Positions 25,588 to 34,076 of a DNA stretch of 64,000 nt are shown here, one piece after another; the first letter of the stretch is position 1; every line of letters starts with the position of its first letter. The DNA is taken from positions 310,001-374,000 of the forward strand of contig CAVUIU010000029.1 in the NCBI GenBank assembly GCA_963741615.1. The letters are read 5' to 3'. A program made the position numbers and the translations under genes. A model generated the notes under the pieces. The model saw only the letters and a program-made list of their open reading frames with translations. It was not told where the DNA came from and searched no databases. This DNA is from UBA9676 sp963741615 (lineage in GTDB: Bacteria; Actinomycetota; Actinomycetes; Streptosporangiales; Streptosporangiaceae).

Positions 25588-28500
25588 GTGACGAACATTC
25601 ACCGGTTGGCCGTTGTCAACCGTGGCGAGGCCGCCATGCGCTGCCTGTCCGCGGTCGCCGAGCTCAACGCCGAGTCGAGCGAGCCGATCACCACGATCGC
25701 GCTGTACACCGAGCCCGACGCGACGTCCTGGTTCGCCCGGGAGGCGACCGAGGCGTTTTCGCTCGGGGCGGCCACGTTCACCGACGATGACGGCAACCGC
25801 CAGAGCAGTTACCTGGACCTGGACCGGGTGATGGCGGCGCTCGCGAGGGCCCGTGCCGACGCGGTCTGGGTCGGCTGGGGCTTCGTTGCCGAGTCGGCCG
25901 ACTTCGCCGAGCGCTGCGAGCGCGCCGGGATCACCTTCGTCGGGCCCTCGAGCGACGTCATCCGGTTGCTCGGTGACAAGGTCCAGGCCAAGCAGCTGGC
26001 GGAGAAGGCCGGCGTTCCCGTCGTGCCGTGGAGCGGCGGCCCGGTGAGCGATCCGGCCAGTGCCACGATCGCGGCCGACATGCTCGGCTACCCGGTGCTT
26101 GTCAAGGCCGCATCGGGCGGCGGCGGCCGCGGCATCAGATCGGTGGCAGACGCGAGTGGCATGGCCGACGCCTTCACGTCCGCCCAGTCGGAGGCCCGGC
26201 ACGCGTTCGGTGACCCGACCCTGTTCATCGAGCGCAGGCTCGCGGCGGCGCGCCACGTGGAGGTCCAGGTGATCGCCGACGCCTTCGGCACCGTCTGGGC
26301 CGTCGGCATCCGGGACTGCAGCATCCAGCGGCGCAATCAGAAGGTCATCGAGGAATCCGGGTGCACGCTACTCGACGAGGCTGATGAGCAGAAGCTGCGC
26401 GACGCGGCGGTGCGGCTGTGCGCCGCCGCGGGCTACCGCGGCGCTGCGACGGTTGAATTCCTGCTCGACCCGGAGACCAAGCAGTTCATGTTCATGGAGG
26501 TCAACACCCGGCTGCAGGTCGAGCACCCGGTCACGGAGGTGACCACCGGGCTTGATCTGGTCAAGCTGCAGTTGCATGTCGCGAGCGGCAAGCCGCTCAC
26601 CGGGGACCCGCCTCCCACCCGTGGCTATGCGATCGAGGCGCGGCTCAACGCCGAGGATCCGGAGCATGGCTTCGCTCCCGCACCGGGCCGGGTGTCCGCG
26701 CTGAGGCTGCCGACAGGCCCTGGCATGCGGGTCGACACCGGTGTGACCGAAGGCGACAAGATCGCGCCCGAGTTCGACTCGATGATCGCCAAACTCATTG
26801 CCTGGGGCCGCGACAGGCACGAGGCACTCGGCCGCCTGCATCGCGGGCTGGCCCAGTCGATCGTGGTCGTCAACGGGGGCACGACCAACAAGGCGTTCCT
26901 GCTCGCCCTGACCAGCCGGCCCGAGGTGGCCGAGGGCAGATATGACAACCAGTGGCTCGACCGGATGACGGCGGCCGGGGACCTGCTGCCACCGCATCAC
27001 CCGGTGGCCCTGCTGGAGGCGGCCATTGAGGCCGCGGACGCCGATCAGGCCGCCGTGCAGGCGAACTTCTACGCCGCGTCCGCGCGCGGCCGCCCGGAAC
27101 TGCCGGACATCATCGGCCACCGGATGGATCTGCGCCTCGGCGGCAACTCCTACCGGCTGCACGTGTACCGCGTCGGTCCCGACGACTATCGGGTCGACAC
27201 CGGTCAGGGTCTCGTCGATGTGAATGTGCGGCATCTCGGGCGGTACGAGCGGGCTGTCACCTGCGGTGGGCGGAGTTACCGCGTCGTCGCGGACGCGCAG
27301 GGCCCCCGGCTGATGGTCGAGGTGGACGGTGTTCCGCACACGGTGTACCGCGACGACGGCGGCCTGGTCCGCACGACGGCGCCCGCGTTTGTCGTCGGCG
27401 TGCGCGTCGCGCCGGGCGACCCGGTCCGGGTGGGCGATCCGCTCGTCGTGGTGGAGAGCATGAAAATGGAGACGACGATCACCGCTCCGTTCGCGGGAAC
27501 CGTCCGGGCGGTGACCGCCAGCCTCAACACCCAGGTGGAGGCGGGCGCGCCGGTGGTCCAGCTGCAGGCGACCGGTGGGCCGGAGAGCACGTCCGGCAGC
27601 CCCCGCGTCGACCTGGCGAGCCTGGCGGGAGCCACGGCCGATGCGAACGGGAACCAGGCCGGCCCGGGCCGTGCGTCCGGGGCCACGTTGCGTGCCTACC
27701 TGCTGGGCTACGACCTCGATGAGCCCACGGCCCGCGCGCTGACCAGGCGCCAGGCGTCCATGCTGGACACGGCGGAGCCCACGGACCCGGACCTGTTGCA
27801 GGGTGAGCAGGACCTGCTGGAAATCTTCGCCGACATCACCGAGCTGTCACGGCGCGAGCCGGACGACCCCGAGGATGAGCATTCCCGCAGCGACCAGGAG
27901 TACTTCTTCACCTATCTGGCCTTCCTCGATCAGGAGCGCAGCGGGGTACCCGACCACTTCGTCACGCAGCTGCGGAGAGCACTCGCGCGCTATGGCGTCA
28001 TGTCGGCGGACCGGACGCCCGAGCTCGAGCAGGCGCTGCTGCGCATGTACGTCTCACTCGGGCGGCTGAAGACCGTCGCTCCAGCGATCATGTCGATACT
28101 CGACCGATGGCGGCGGCAGCGTGAGCACCTGGCCGCCGCGATGACCGACGAGCGGCTCGGCATCCTGGACCGGCTCATCGCATCCGCCCGTGGCCGCCAG
28201 CAAGAGGTGTGCGACCTGGCCGCCGAGGTCCGCTTCGGTTACCTCGACGCGCCGTTGATCAGGCAGGCGCATGACCAGATGTACGCGGCGATGGATGGCT
28301 ACCTCGACGAGCTTGCCGCGGAGCCGTCCGGCGACCGGCACGCGAAGCTGACCGCCCAGCTTGTCTGGTGCCCGCAGCCCATGCGGGCGGTGCTGCGGGA
28401 CCGCTACCGCGCCGCGGACGCGGCGGCCAGGGTCCGGCTGCTCGAGGTCCGCGCGCGCAGGTTCTACCGGATCCGGGACCTGACGAGCATGCGGTGCGAA

Positions 28501-31221
28501 ACCTTCGGTCCGTACCTGACCTGCCTGGCGGACTACAGCGACGGCATCGGCGGTTTCAGCAGCCCTTACCGCGCTGACCGGGCCATCAGCGCCGACGGCG
28601 CCGACGGCGCCGACGATGCCGACGTCTATCTGGTCAGCACTTACGTCCCGCTCGAGGAACTGCCCGCGTTCGCTGGTGAGCTGCGGGCCCATCTCCGCGC
28701 GATCCCCGCGGACCGGCGGATTGTCGTGGATGTGGAATCCTGGCGAGCCAGCCCGCCCGTCGCCGGCGACGTGATGGCCGCCGATATCGCGGGGCTGCTT
28801 GCCCAGTCCGACTTCGGCCGTCCACTCCATCGCTTCGACATCACCGTCACCAGCGAGAGCGCCGACGCGGAGCAGGCCGAGGAGCACCTGCGCACACAGC
28901 ACTTCTCCTACACCGGATCCGAAACGGGATTTTCCGAGGACCTGCTGTACCGCAACCTGCACCCGATGATCGCGGAGCGTCTCAACCTGTGGCGGCTGTC
29001 CAACTTCCAGCTGGAGCGGCTGCCAAGCGCCGAGGACATCTACCTGTTCCACGCGGTCGCCCACGAGAACGCCAAGGATGAGCGGCTGATCGCGCTCGCC
29101 GAGGTACGCGACCTCACGCCGGCCCGGGACGCGACCGGCAAGATCATCGGCATCCCGGTGCTGGAAAACCAGCTGGAACAGTCGCTCGCCGACATCCGCC
29201 GCGCGCTCAGCGGCCGGCCGCCGAGGCAGCGGCCGATGAGCAACCGGGTGGTGCTCTACGTCCGCCCGATCTGGGACATCCCCACCGGGACCTGGCGAAG
29301 GCTCGCCCACAAGCTGGCGCCGATGGCGGCCGGAATCGGCCTGGAGAAGGTATCGGTCCGGATCCGGACGCAGGACGCGGCGACCGGTGAGATCCGTGGC
29401 ACGGTGCTCGATATCGAGAATGTGGCGGACCGGGCGGTCACCGTGCGGGTACGGCCACCCTCTGACCAGCCCATCCGGCCGCTGACCGAGTACAAGCAGA
29501 AGCTGCTGCGCGCGCAGCGGATCGGCGCACCGTATCCATACGAGCTCATCCGCATGCTCACACCGCCGGTGGGCGCCGAGGCTGACCTCCCGTCCGGCGA
29601 GTTCACCGAGCATGACCTCGACGACACCGGCGGCCGGCTGATCCCGGTCGACCGGCCCTATGGCCGCAACAAGTCCGGGATCGTCGTGGGTGTGATCACC
29701 AACTACACCAAGCTGGTTCCCGAGGGAATGCGCCGGGTGATCATCGTCGGTGACCCGACGATGGGCCTGGGCAACCTCACCGAGAGCGAGTGCCTGCGCA
29801 TCCTCGGCGCGCTTGATCTCGCAGACGCCATGGGGGTCCCGGTCGAATGGTTCGCGCTGTCCTCTGGTGCCCGCATCGCCTGGGACAGCGGCACGGAGAA
29901 CATGGACTGGATCGCGGCGGTGCTGCGCCGGCTGATCACCTTCACCCAGGCGGGTGGCGAGGTCAACATCATCGTCACGGGAATCAACGTCGGCGCGCAG
30001 CCCTACTGGGACGCCGAGGCCACCATGCTCATGCACACGCGGGGGATCCTGATCATGACACCCGCCAGTGCCATGGTGCTGACGGGCAAGGGCGCGCTCG
30101 ACTTTTCCGGCGGGGTCTCCGCGGAGGACAACATCGGCATCGGCGGCTTCGAGCGGATCATGGGCCCGAATGGCCAGGGGCAGTACTGGGCACCAACCCT
30201 GGCCGACGCGTGCGCGCTGCTGCTGCGCCACTACGACCACACCTACGTCGTCACTGGTGAGAAGCATCCACGCCGGGCACCCACCGCCGACCCGTACGAC
30301 CGTGATGTGTGCGCCTCGCCACACAGGAAGGTCGATGGCTCGGAATTCGAGCGGGTCGGAGACGTCTTCTCGGCCGAGCTGAACGGTGAGCGCAAGAAAC
30401 CGTTCGACATGCGCTCGGTGATGCGGGCGGTCTCGGACAGCGATCACGAGCCGTTCGAGCGCTGGGCCCGGTGGCGCGACGCCGAGATCGGCATCGTCTG
30501 GGAGGCCCGTATCGGCGGGATACCTGTGTGCCTGATCGGGCTGGAGTCGCAGACGCTACCTCGCGCCGGTTTCCTGCCCGCGGACGGGCCGTCGTCATGG
30601 ACGTCGGGCACGCTGTTCCCGCAAGCCTCGCGCAAGGTGGCGCGGGCCATCAACGCCGCGAGCGGCAACCGCCCGGTTGTCGTGCTCGCCAACCTGACCG
30701 GGTTCGACGGCTCGCCCGAGAGCATGCGGCTGTGGCAGCTCGAGTACGGGGCGGAGATCGGGCGGGCGATCACCAACTTCCGTGGCCCCGTCGTTTTCGT
30801 CGTGGTGTCCCGCTACCACGGCGGCGCGTTCGTGGTGTTCTCCAAGCGGCTGAACGACAACATGGGGATCGCCGCCGTAGCCGGATCGTATGCCTCGGTG
30901 ATCGGCGGCGCGCCCGCCGCCGGGGTGGTGCTCGTCCGCGAGGTGAACGCGAGGACGGACAAGGACCCGCGGGTGGCGGAGTTGCGCAAGCAGCTGGCGG
31001 CAGCCTCGGGCGCCGACGTGGCACGGGTCAGCCAGGAACTCGGCGACACCACGAAGCTGGTCAGGGCCGAAAAGCTCAAGGAGTGCGCCGACGAGTTCGA
31101 CGCCATCCACGACGTCAACCGCGCGATGCGAGTGGGATCGGTGGACGAGATCATCTCAGCCGTTGACATCCGGCCGTACATCATCAATTCGCTGGAGCGC
31201 CGCATGGCGGCCTCGTCCTAG
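25588..31221 (+). CDS. Single-chain acyl-CoA carboxylase (BC-BCCP-central-CT), eukaryote-like layout
   Basis: A 1,877-residue biotin-dependent carboxylase; start GTG 25588 with AAGGAG eight bases upstream (in-frame GTG/ATG at 25546/25549 lack one). Biotin carboxylase ~1-460: NRGEAAMRC, ATP-grasp KAASGGGGRGIR (~173), FMEVNTRLQVEHPVTE (~302). Biotinyl domain with ESMKMET, Lys626. A ~650-residue central region follows, with NLWRLSNFQLERLPSAED (~1133) and QRIGAPYPYELIRML (~1309), resembling the ACC central domain of eukaryotes. Carboxyltransferase ~1345-1877: GDPTMGLGNLTESE, GALDFSGGVSAEDNIG, NLTGFDGSPESM and SRYHGGAFVVFSK. It would carboxylate acetyl- or acyl-CoA, giving malonyl-type extenders for the neighbouring synthase. 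Forty-nine bases separate the two genes, so they share an operon. Confidence 0.92.
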   Translation: MTNIHRLAVVNRGEAAMRCLSAVAELNAESSEPITTIALYTEPDATSWFAREATEAFSLGAATFTDDDGNRQSSYLDLDRVMAALARARADAVWVGWGFVAESADFAERCERAGITFVGPSSDVIRLLGDKVQAKQLAEKAGVPVVPWSGGPVSDPASATIAADMLGYPVLVKAASGGGGRGIRSVADASGMADAFTSAQSEARHAFGDPTLFIERRLAAARHVEVQVIADAFGTVWAVGIRDCSIQRRNQKVIEESGCTLLDEADEQKLRDAAVRLCAAAGYRGAATVEFLLDPETKQFMFMEVNTRLQVEHPVTEVTTGLDLVKLQLHVASGKPLTGDPPPTRGYAIEARLNAEDPEHGFAPAPGRVSALRLPTGPGMRVDTGVTEGDKIAPEFDSMIAKLIAWGRDRHEALGRLHRGLAQSIVVVNGGTTNKAFLLALTSRPEVAEGRYDNQWLDRMTAAGDLLPPHHPVALLEAAIEAADADQAAVQANFYAASARGRPELPDIIGHRMDLRLGGNSYRLHVYRVGPDDYRVDTGQGLVDVNVRHLGRYERAVTCGGRSYRVVADAQGPRLMVEVDGVPHTVYRDDGGLVRTTAPAFVVGVRVAPGDPVRVGDPLVVVESMKMETTITAPFAGTVRAVTASLNTQVEAGAPVVQLQATGGPESTSGSPRVDLASLAGATADANGNQAGPGRASGATLRAYLLGYDLDEPTARALTRRQASMLDTAEPTDPDLLQGEQDLLEIFADITELSRREPDDPEDEHSRSDQEYFFTYLAFLDQERSGVPDHFVTQLRRALARYGVMSADRTPELEQALLRMYVSLGRLKTVAPAIMSILDRWRRQREHLAAAMTDERLGILDRLIASARGRQQEVCDLAAEVRFGYLDAPLIRQAHDQMYAAMDGYLDELAAEPSGDRHAKLTAQLVWCPQPMRAVLRDRYRAADAAARVRLLEVRARRFYRIRDLTSMRCETFGPYLTCLADYSDGIGGFSSPYRADRAISADGADGADDADVYLVSTYVPLEELPAFAGELRAHLRAIPADRRIVVDVESWRASPPVAGDVMAADIAGLLAQSDFGRPLHRFDITVTSESADAEQAEEHLRTQHFSYTGSETGFSEDLLYRNLHPMIAERLNLWRLSNFQLERLPSAEDIYLFHAVAHENAKDERLIALAEVRDLTPARDATGKIIGIPVLENQLEQSLADIRRALSGRPPRQRPMSNRVVLYVRPIWDIPTGTWRRLAHKLAPMAAGIGLEKVSVRIRTQDAATGEIRGTVLDIENVADRAVTVRVRPPSDQPIRPLTEYKQKLLRAQRIGAPYPYELIRMLTPPVGAEADLPSGEFTEHDLDDTGGRLIPVDRPYGRNKSGIVVGVITNYTKLVPEGMRRVIIVGDPTMGLGNLTESECLRILGALDLADAMGVPVEWFALSSGARIAWDSGTENMDWIAAVLRRLITFTQAGGEVNIIVTGINVGAQPYWDAEATMLMHTRGILIMTPASAMVLTGKGALDFSGGVSAEDNIGIGGFERIMGPNGQGQYWAPTLADACALLLRHYDHTYVVTGEKHPRRAPTADPYDRDVCASPHRKVDGSEFERVGDVFSAELNGERKKPFDMRSVMRAVSDSDHEPFERWARWRDAEIGIVWEARIGGIPVCLIGLESQTLPRAGFLPADGPSSWTSGTLFPQASRKVARAINAASGNRPVVVLANLTGFDGSPESMRLWQLEYGAEIGRAITNFRGPVVFVVVSRYHGGAFVVFSKRLNDNMGIAAVAGSYASVIGGAPAAGVVLVREVNARTDKDPRVAELRKQLAAASGADVARVSQELGDTTKLVRAEKLKECADEFDAIHDVNRAMRVGSVDEIISAVDIRPYIINSLERRMAASS

Positions 31222-31276
31222 CGGGCCGTGGCGGCAGGCGGCCATGCATCGTGACGCGGCCGGGCCGGAGAACTTC

Positions 31277-32139
31277 TCAGGAGAACGGCCGGTCCAGCCA
31301 GCGGTGCGAGGGTGACTGGGAATCCAGCGGCGACGCCGCCTCGAGCGCTTCTGGCGGTGGCCCGCCGCCGGGCCAGCAGACGGTGAGCAGGAACGCACCG
31401 CTGCGCCGCCACCAGCCGGGGAAGACGGCACCCTCGGCGGTGCTGACCTGGAGCGCGGACCAGGTGCACAGCGGCGGGCTCAGGTCCGCGATGGTGACCT
31501 CGACCGAGCGGGTGTCCCGCCGCAAGCCGGTTTCCAGCACCTTGAGCGCGCTTTCCTTGGCCGACCAGATGAGGTTGGCCGCCATGTCCCTGGCGGGGCC
31601 GGGCGGGCCGGCCCCGCGACGAGCCGCTGCTCTGCCTGCGTCAGGTAATCACGGACAAACGCGTCGCTGCGCGGCTCGACGATCTCGACGTCGATGCCCA
31701 CTGCCGCGGTGCGCGCTGCCACCAGGCAGACGGCACACCCGGCCCGGTCCGTGAGCGACACGCCGCGGTCGGCGGGCTCGCCATCGACATACAGCCGGGG
31801 TGCGCCGGTGGGGGCCCAGCGGCTCTCGATCCTCGCCAGCCCGGCGGCATCGTCCGGCCAGCCGAGGACCCGCGCCATCGCCAGCTTGAGTGTCCAGCGG
31901 CCGAGCAGGAAATCGGTTCGCCGCTTGGTGTACCTGAGCCCGTCCGCCCGGCTGCGCTCGGCCGCTGCCAGCCATTCGCCGGCGGGGGGCAGCTGTTCCT
32001 CGCAGCGCGCCAGCCACGATGTCGCGAGCTCTTCGCGCCGTTCTCCTGCGGTGGGACCCAGCACGAGCGTGATATTACGCGCCCGGCGTCCCGGCCTGCC
32101 TGGACGAGGTTGCGGCAGGATAGCTGAACTGGTATTCAA
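31277..32139 (-). pseudogene. Sfp-type 4'-phosphopantetheinyl transferase, frameshifted
   Basis: Two frames make one PPTase of ~285 residues. The N-terminal frame carries RYTKRRTDFLLGRWTLK and the metal-binding VGIDVEIVEPRSDAF then DYLTQAEQRLV; the C-terminal frame carries the partner motif NLIWSAKESALKVLETGLRR. The frame changes in a GC-only run (31592-31616). Sfp-type enzymes attach phosphopantetheine to carrier proteins, the job needed by the adjacent megasynthase. Convergent with the carboxylase, 55 bases apart. Start is uncertain (TTG 32139 is the first in frame, an internal GTG about 22 residues in is possible). Both parts look intact otherwise, so sequencing error in the run or recent decay are the options. 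Confidence 0.85.
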
Positions 32140-32228
32140 TACGCGGCGGACGGTCCCTGAGCGGCTGCCGCCCCTGCGGGTCCTGAGACGTGGCCTGCCC
32201 CGTCAGGCTGGCCAGGCAGGGGGCGTCG

Positions 32229-32645
32229 ATGGACGGCTATCCGGTTCAGTGGCTCGGCAGCTGGGCAATCGTGACCTTGCCGGCCGAGGTGGACCTGTCG
32301 AACGCTGGGCGGCTGCTCGAACAGCTGCTCCTGGTGATCGACGGCGGCGCGACCGATCTGGTGGCGGACATGTCCGCCACCACGTTCTGCGATTCCTCCG
32401 GTGTGCATGCGCTGGTGCGGGCCCGCAGCCGGCTGGACGGCCAGGGAGGCAGGCTCCACGTGGTGGCCGGTTCCGCGTCGGTGCTGCGGCTGTTCGACCT
32501 GGTGGGGCTGAGCACGCTGAACACGATTCATGCCACCCTCGCGGCAGCGCTGAGGGCGAGGGAGAGCCTGGCAGCGGGGGAGGGCCCGGCCGGGACGGCG
32601 GACGTGCCACCGCCGCCGCATCCGCGGGCCGGGACCGAGGCTTGA
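32229..32645 (+). CDS. STAS-domain anti-sigma factor antagonist-like protein
   Basis: A ~138-residue STAS domain protein. AIVTLPAEVDLSNAGRLLEQ and DMSATTFCDSSGVHALVRAR are the two hallmark segments; the Ser pair in DSSG is the site phosphorylated in SpoIIAA/RsbV family members by an anti-sigma kinase. The last ~25 residues are Pro/Ala-rich. ATG 32229 follows AGGGGG at six bases. No anti-sigma kinase or sigma factor is adjacent. Divergent from the PPTase gene across 90 bases. Confidence 0.88.
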   Translation: MDGYPVQWLGSWAIVTLPAEVDLSNAGRLLEQLLLVIDGGATDLVADMSATTFCDSSGVHALVRARSRLDGQGGRLHVVAGSASVLRLFDLVGLSTLNTIHATLAAALRARESLAAGEGPAGTADVPPPPHPRAGTEA

Positions 32646-32746
32646 CCCGGGGCGCCCCGGTCGGTGACCAGGCTGGAAGCGAGTGCGGCCCGTAGGCGCC
32701 CCGCCTCCCGGCCCGCAGGCGCGCCGCCCCGCCCCGCCGGCCGCCC

Positions 32747-32801
32747 CACCGCGCAGCCCGCCCCGCCGGCCGTCTCACCGCGCAGCCCGCCCCGCCGGCC
32801 G
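32747..32801 (+). repeat. Short GC-rich direct repeat in spacer
   Basis: The 246-base spacer after the STAS gene is almost pure G+C; a 26-base unit beginning CACCGCGCAGCCCGCC occurs twice with a 29-base period (from 32747 and 32776), surrounded by further CCGCCCCGCCGG copies. No gene or clear promoter is seen here; the ribosome-binding site AGGAG of the next gene lies at its end. Confidence 0.7.
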
Positions 32802-32891
32802 CCCACCCCGCCGGCCGACCCCCACTGGGCCGCAGCCACTGCGTTAGCCGGGCGCGGCACGGGGTAGCTGCAGGCACCGCAGGAGAGGACG

Positions 32892-34073
32892 GTGCTCGTG
32901 GAAGTGACGGGGCAGACCGGGACGGCGGCGCCGGGCCCACCGGGTGAGTCGCCGGGACTTGTCCCGGCCGATGACCATATGCGTGAGGCCCTGGAGGTCG
33001 CCGCCGAGCAGGCGGAGGAGACGGGGGGGCTGGGCCGGCCAGGGCGTCCCGTGAACAAGCGCTCGCCGTTCTTCATCGGGATGACGGCGGCCGCCGGGGT
33101 GGCGGTCACTTATGGCCTCGTCGAGCTCATGATCAGGGCCCGGTCGGTGCTGGTGCTGATCGGCCTGGCACTGTTCATCGCCATCGGCCTGGACCCGGTG
33201 GTGGCCTGGCTGACCCGCCGCCGGGTGCCGCGCTGGGCGGCGGTGATGATCATCCTGCTGGCAGGGGTGGGGATAGGCGCCGCCTTCGTGATGGCGGCCA
33301 TCCCGCCGCTGGTCGCGCAGGGCAAGCTGCTCGTCGCGCACTTCCCGCACTATCTGCAGGTGCTGGAGAGCCACAATTCCGATCTGGGCAGGCTGAACGC
33401 GCGGTACCACGTGCAGCAGCAGCTCACCCATCTGCTGACGAGCAAGGGCAGTTCCCTGGTCGGCGGGGTGCTGGGTGCGGGCGAGTTCGTGCTGGGCGCC
33501 GCCAGTTCGGCCGTGGTCGTCATCGTCCTGGTCATCTATTTCCTTGCCGACCTGCCCCGGATCAAGCTGTTCGGTTACCGGCTGGCCCCGCACACCCGGC
33601 GCGCCAGGGTCATCCTGATCGGCGACGAGATCCTGGGCCGGGTCGGCGGTTTCCTGCTGGGCAACCTGCTCACCTCCGTGATCGCTGGCCTCGGCACCTA
33701 TCTGTGGATGCTCGCCTGGGGGATCCCGTACCCGGCGCTGCTGGGGTTGCTGGTCGCCCTGCTCGACCTGATCCCGGTGATCGGCTCCACCATCGGCGGG
33801 GCGATCGTCACCCTGGTCGCGCTCTCGGTATCGGTGCCGGTGGCCGTCGCCACGCTGGGCTTCTACATCGGCTACCGGCTGGCCGAGGATTACCTGCTTG
33901 TCCCGCGCGTGATGGGAAGGACGGTGCGGGTGCCGGGCATGGTCTCCGTCGTCGCCGTGCTGGTGGGCGGGACGCTGATGGGACTGGTCGGCGCGCTGGT
34001 GGCCATTCCCGCCGCGGCTGCCCTGCGGCTCCTGCTGCACGAGGTGGCCTTCCGGCGGCTGGACCGCAGCTGA
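32892..34073 (+). CDS. AI-2E family transporter (membrane permease)
   Basis: A 393-residue polytopic membrane protein of the AI-2E exporter/permease-like family (PF01594). About eight hydrophobic segments: near 60-80, 85-105 (LVLIGLALFIAIGLDPVVAWL, split), 115-135, 205-220, 250-275, 285-305, 315-330 and 350-370. GYRLAEDYLLVPRVMG near residue 330 is a family signature. Members export small molecules or act as Na+/H+ antiporters; substrate unknown. GTG 32892 follows AGGAG at six bases. The stop is three bases before the MMPL gene, suggesting a bicistron. Confidence 0.88.
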   Translation: MLVEVTGQTGTAAPGPPGESPGLVPADDHMREALEVAAEQAEETGGLGRPGRPVNKRSPFFIGMTAAAGVAVTYGLVELMIRARSVLVLIGLALFIAIGLDPVVAWLTRRRVPRWAAVMIILLAGVGIGAAFVMAAIPPLVAQGKLLVAHFPHYLQVLESHNSDLGRLNARYHVQQQLTHLLTSKGSSLVGGVLGAGEFVLGAASSAVVVIVLVIYFLADLPRIKLFGYRLAPHTRRARVILIGDEILGRVGGFLLGNLLTSVIAGLGTYLWMLAWGIPYPALLGLLVALLDLIPVIGSTIGGAIVTLVALSVSVPVAVATLGFYIGYRLAEDYLLVPRVMGRTVRVPGMVSVVAVLVGGTLMGLVGALVAIPAAAALRLLLHEVAFRRLDRS

Positions 34074-34076
34074 GAC

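Noticed and set aside
28054..30447. Long antisense frame under the carboxylase
   Set aside because: Same GC-driven artefact; no recognisable motifs, and the sense strand has a full enzyme.
32646..32891. Small plus-strand frame in the GC-rich spacer
   Set aside because: Only Pro/Arg/Ala repeats with no ribosome-binding site; treated as a non-coding repeat.
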